Shown: one piece after another, positions 59,223-64,000 of the stretch
How the letters are laid out: the number at the start of each line of letters is the position of its first letter
Position numbering within the stretch: position 1 is the first letter of the stretch
Assembly (NCBI GenBank): GCA_019155185.1
Contig: CM032815.1
Coordinates: 7,139,001-7,203,000 of the forward strand
Length of the DNA stretch: 64,000 bases
Source: Beaufortia kweichowensis
Lineage: Eukaryota > Chordata > Actinopteri > Cypriniformes > Gastromyzontidae
Reading direction: 5' to 3'
The notes under the pieces: model-generated
Databases searched by the model: none
What the model was told of the DNA's origin: nothing
Seen by the model: only the letters and a program-made list of their open reading frames with translations
Position numbers and translations under genes: made by a program

Positions 59223-62200
59223 AGCAGATGTTTCTTCACTCCTCAGAGACCCAAAAGAGCTGCTCAAGAGCATGTACAAGTCATGTTTCACATCATAAAT
59301 CAAGTGAAAGAAGCTACAAATCACATTTTGCTGAAAAAAATGAAGACTACTTTTCCAACTTTTTTTAGCATATTTCCCATGAAATCTGAACTGCAATCCG
59401 AAAAAATAATTAATAACAAATAATCCCTTAAATTGTAAATTATTTATATAACATTGTGGTAAAGCTGTTGTCCTGCTGCTAAGAAAAAAAAATACACCTC
59501 GTGTATCGCACAATAAGAATCACTATCGAGAACAATGGGAATAACAAAAAGATGGATGAATTTGAATAATAAAAATATTCTTATTTCTTTCTTTTGATTT
59601 TAAGGTGAAATATAACCTAGATGTTTTCTTGACAAGGCCTTTCTCTTCTGGTTACTGTTGGAAACGGTCCGGATGTCTTAAAACCCCCGTGTGGTGGTGG
59701 CACAGAGCTTCCCAGTTTCCATAGTTACTCAAAAATAAAGAGAAAGATGCGAGAAGTGGAGCGGTACGGGTTTACATCGCCTGTGCTCTCGCATACAGCC
59801 AGCGCTGGGGCATTTCTCTGACAAGCACAGTCTTGAGTCAGAAAAAAGCATTGTTAACCAGCTATTTTTACAAGCTGTAAACACCCTGAAAGGAAAACAC
59901 AGTGCTGAGGTTAAACTGTACTTACAGACATACCATAGTACTGCAGGGTACTTCAAAGAATACCATGGAAACGAGCCAAAAAATACAGTGATAAGCCACT
60001 TTGTGTGTCTGAATACATGTGTGTGAGAGAAAAATACAATAATCACTGATCGCCGTGTCCCAAACTATACCATAAAAACTATGTACTATAATTGAAACAC
60101 AAGACTGGACAAAATCCAGCTGCAAGGATTACAAGTGCATGTTCTGCAACACGCCCATAATGAGCAAAGGAAATGCACTGTACATAACAGCTAGTCTTAT
60201 CAAAGGCAAGAGAAACACACACATGCACAAATAACAACAGCGCACGATAAGGTCAAAGTCGAACACGGATGGAATAAATAAAGCTATAAAATAGTCATTA
60301 TAGTATGTACAGCAATAAATGTAGAGCAAATATACACTTTTGCTGAAGTTGCCAGCTCTTCAAATGTTATCTTAAAATCTTATACAGCAAGATGTCTCAA
60401 CAACATCTCAGATTCAGCTCAAATTTATGACATCAAAGTCTCCAAAAGTCAAAGATCTAAATATGAGCTCAAACATTTCTGACACTGAATCATCTGAACC
60501 TTAGTCTCTACGGGGATATCCTTCAAAAAGTTAAGAAAATAGCTAGAGAAATACAACTTGTGTATTAAACCAGAATTTGTGTTGCTATATACGAGTCGTA
60601 TGAAAACATTGGAGGACAATTTGATGCTTTTATTACGATTTGAAAAATATTTAGAATATTTAGAGTTTTCTTCATGGAAACAAAATCTACTGAATTTCTC
60701 TGAATCGCTGTTTTGAACAACAAATTAGACTACAGCTTCACTATTAATTTATATGCACGTTTGATAAAAATACACTGAAGATTTCAGGACTTTTGGTTTT
60801 GATTTGAGAAGCCTGTAAAAGTAAAAACTGGCACACAACCTCTTGTGAAATATCTAATATCTTTAAATAAACCAAAGCCATGAGTGACAAACACCCAATT
60901 ATTTGCAACTTCATCAATAATTGAAAGCAATATTCAGAACAATCATTCATGTCAATTTGATGAGCTTTACAATCTCAACTCAGTCAGATGAATAATGTGT
61001 GTATATTGCAGTGAACAACACCATGTGTGCACATTTCTGGAATGTGTCTACAGAACATCAGTCTGATCCGTGTTGATTCAGTATTTGACAGGAGAGATTA
61101 TGTCCCTCTTTGTGAAGAAAGAAAGTTGCTGATGCAGAGATTATTTCAATGTTCCTTCAGATGCCTGTTTAATCCTCCGAGCTCAGCTCACACCCCAGTA
61201 AATAATAAAACATCTGCTTAATTATTTATCATTTCTCAGTGATTGGTTCGTTCATTGGGGTTGTGGGTTCTAATCTTTGTGACGTAGGCGACAAATCATC
61301 TTCTGACTCAACCACAGCATGAGTATATAGCGAGTATATACCCGTTTTATCTTGCATGAATATGTTTGATTACCCTTGTTTGGAAACAAACATAATTTTT
61401 GCATAATGCAGAAATGTGACAATTCTGCACTTTACCTGACTATGAAAAATCATGCTATAAACATAAACAACTGCTTAAACAACTATGAGCGAGACCTCAC
61501 ATGAGTTCATTTAAATCACCAAATACTGACATCTAAAAAATAATCTTTGATAAAAACTTTATATTTTCATTGAAGTTTAATTGAAACGTATTAAAATTAT
61601 AAGCTAAGCAACAATTAATGGGCATAAAACATTCAATTATTTAATTGTGTCCTCATCTGTACTCAATTATCAGCCTCATCATAATTATTTTTAATATGAG
61701 CTGTGAAATGTCTTTGTGAGTGAATATATGAGCATGTAAATGAATGGCCAGGCCGTTGTAACAACGCTCAGACACAAACCCAGTTATAAATCCAATTAAA
61801 CACAACAATGAAGGATCTGACCCAACGCTGGCATTCGTCCACTTTAAATCCATGTTCCATCTTATCATTCCCATAATGCACAGGGATTTCTCTGCCTTTG
61901 TGTGGAGCGCCCGGCACACACCCAAATGACACACAGCCCCCTCCACCTGCAACATTAGGGTGGGTGTGGATAACAAGGGTGATAAAAGCACGGATGCTTC
62001 AACGGCTTTACGCGTGCAGTCATCTATAATCCACATTTTCCCTGAATTTCACTACCTCACTATGGTATTATCATGCTTATTCACACTAACATTATGATAA
62101 CGCCTAATGCATTGAAATTTGTGATTCGGCCTGTAAAATTCAGGCTAAAGTCTTGTAATGTAATTATGGGATTAGGAGCATCAAAGTTTGATTTTAATCA

Positions 62201-62478
62201 TTCTTTTCATTATGATTTTAATCTGTGACATTGTCTTACTCAGTCAATGTTAAAGTTATTGAGCTTATATTCACAAAATGTTCTTTACATTACACAGGAT
62301 GAATGAATGTAGTAAGGAGTAAATCATATAAAATGAACTTTATCTGGGGTTTAACAGGAATGGTCACGTTTGTATGAATGCGGTATATCCAACTATTGTC
62401 TATACTGTTAGGCAGTGAATGGTCTAAAAACATAAAATCGTGGTTTATATTAATCCATCTCACCTAGAAATAATACGT

Positions 62479-62500
62479 GTATATATATATATATATATAT
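62479..62500. repeat. (TA)n microsatellite
   Basis: Eleven consecutive TA units in epb41l4a intron 1, self-complementary. Confidence 0.95.
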
Positions 62501-64000
62501 CACATCAACAAAATAAAGTTTACATTAGGACCATTAGGATTTTTTGCATTGTTTTTACCGTAGTTTTGGTTTTATTTGCAGTAAAGCCATTGTAATTTAT
62601 AGTCTCAGAAATGTTCTCTCAGGAAAGGAAACACAATGTAGAAACAAGGTCCAGACAGAGACAAAATACATTTTTTTCTTTGTTAGACATTTCCAAATGT
62701 GGAAAGAGCATCACCTCCACGGGCCAAAGGCAACAGTAACACGGCTGTGGCGCTCCTCAAAGCGTCTGTCTTTCTTTTGTGATGACAGAAACACGCAAGC
62801 TGTTCTGTTCCTACCGCACAACTACACACACAACCCTCTGGATCAACTCAATGAAGTCTTTGTGTTGTGAGTGTGGGGGGGTTGCGCATGTGCATATGAG
62901 TGTGTGTGTGTGTACACATTTTCAGTAGTGCAAGCATTACAATTAGGCAACTCTGCACAATTTCTTATACTTAGGGTAAGTAATTTGATTCAGATAGATG
63001 ATGTTATGTTAAGATCGGGACATCAGCGACAAATGCGAAACTCAGTGAAACTTCAGCATCTCCAGTCAGATACAAAATACAATATCAGATATACTAAATC
63101 AATCCAGTTTAAGTCCCTATATACTGTATATTACAGACTTGCTAAAGGTCCAACCAGCTCTACAACCCATTAACAATTTAAAGCACCTGTGCAACACGAC
63201 ACTTTCGATGTTACTTCATCCAGAGAGAAAAGTGTGTGTGTCTGATCTTAAAAACATGACTAATGTCATACTTCAGCCCACATGTGTGTACTAACCAGAG
63301 TCATGACCCAGAAATATCATTAATAACACAACTAACTCAAATACCCAGCTGTCCACCTGCTTCATGATAGACAAAGAACCAAACTTCTCTCATCATGTCA
63401 TTGCCAGGTCAATGTAGGGAGAGACAATCTATACAGTCTACAAGAACACCACCAATAACCATATTATTATAAGGTACTCTTGTGTATGTATAATTTACCA
63501 GTACATATATTTTTAATAAGGAAATATTACTATAGTAAAAATATAGCAACCATGATATTTGGTGGATTATTCCTAGTTTTACGGCATCTTTGGAATTCCA
63601 GACAAATACACTTGCTATTTTTATAGATCACATTGCATAACAAAATACTTGTGTTGTTATCAAAATAATCTGAAAATGACATGAAAGCAATTGAAGGCTT
63701 GTTTCAATAAGCTTAGGGTTTAAGGCCATTCTCATCATGGATAACCAGGTTAACTGGTTATTGAAATCTGGTCAGTGTGATGAGATCACAGGTTCTGGGT
63801 GTGGACATCTTTAATATGTACAAAAAATGGACACATACCTTCGGTACATATCCCACAAGATACATAAAATTAATTTGATTCACACCCTTACAAAAATATC
63901 ATGATTGTTTTTAACTTTGCTTTTATTCCATGATGTTGTATTAAATACAACGCAGTACCATGTGACAATACCATGACAATGAAATCTTGCTCGTTTGTCT

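Overview
The window is nuclear DNA from a ray-finned fish, most likely a cypriniform (carp/zebrafish group). Evidence: multi-exon genes with GT-AG introns, AT-rich intergenic DNA, long (GA)n and (CA)n microsatellites, and tRNA-derived SINE copies with the cyprinid-type body (B box followed by 'gggaacacacatactg' and a 'ggataaaagc' tail). There are no prokaryotic operons, CRISPR arrays or phage genes.

Layout, left to right. 1-1.1 kb: flank, possibly the 3' end of another transcript. 1.15-about 11.3 kb (minus): nup155, complete; 33 coding exons were rebuilt and keep frame throughout (1398 aa). 12.4-22.6 kb (plus): sgsm1, complete; 25 coding exons, 1296 aa, a RUN plus TBC Rab/Rap modulator. 23.0-24.1 kb (plus): triap1, two exons, 74 aa. 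24.57-26.14 kb (minus): srsf9, four coding exons, 240 aa. 26.2-29 kb: intergenic, with one MITE. 29-32.6 kb (plus): gal3st1, two coding exons, 416 aa. 33.1-37.8 kb (plus): CpG-type promoter and a spliced, polyadenylated transcript without a convincing AUG ORF, proposed as the tug1 lncRNA (inference). 38-41.7 kb: intergenic. 41.77-64 kb (minus): epb41l4a; 22 exons cover everything from FERM lobe F1 to the stop (645 aa), and the first coding exon lies beyond the right edge. 55.5-64 kb is its intron 1.

The genes do not form one pathway: nuclear pore scaffold, small-GTPase modulation, mitochondrial intermembrane-space lipid transfer, splicing, sulfatide synthesis and a membrane-cytoskeleton scaffold. 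From memory, the human counterparts are on 5p13 (NUP155), 5q22 (EPB41L4A), 12q24.31 (TRIAP1, SRSF9) and 22q11-q12 (SGSM1, GAL3ST1, TUG1), so the window mixes three human chromosomes.

The sequence oddities most worth checking are: (1) the nup155 exon-20 splice-donor segment is present four times within a CT microsatellite; (2) a perfect 16-bp hairpin with a GAAA loop lies inside sgsm1 coding sequence; (3) a ~85-bp-arm foldback lies in an epb41l4a intron; (4) the tug1-like first exon is open in frame on both strands; (5) nup155 exon 15 has two donors 20 nt apart, and the better-looking one breaks the frame. No clearly new gene system was found.
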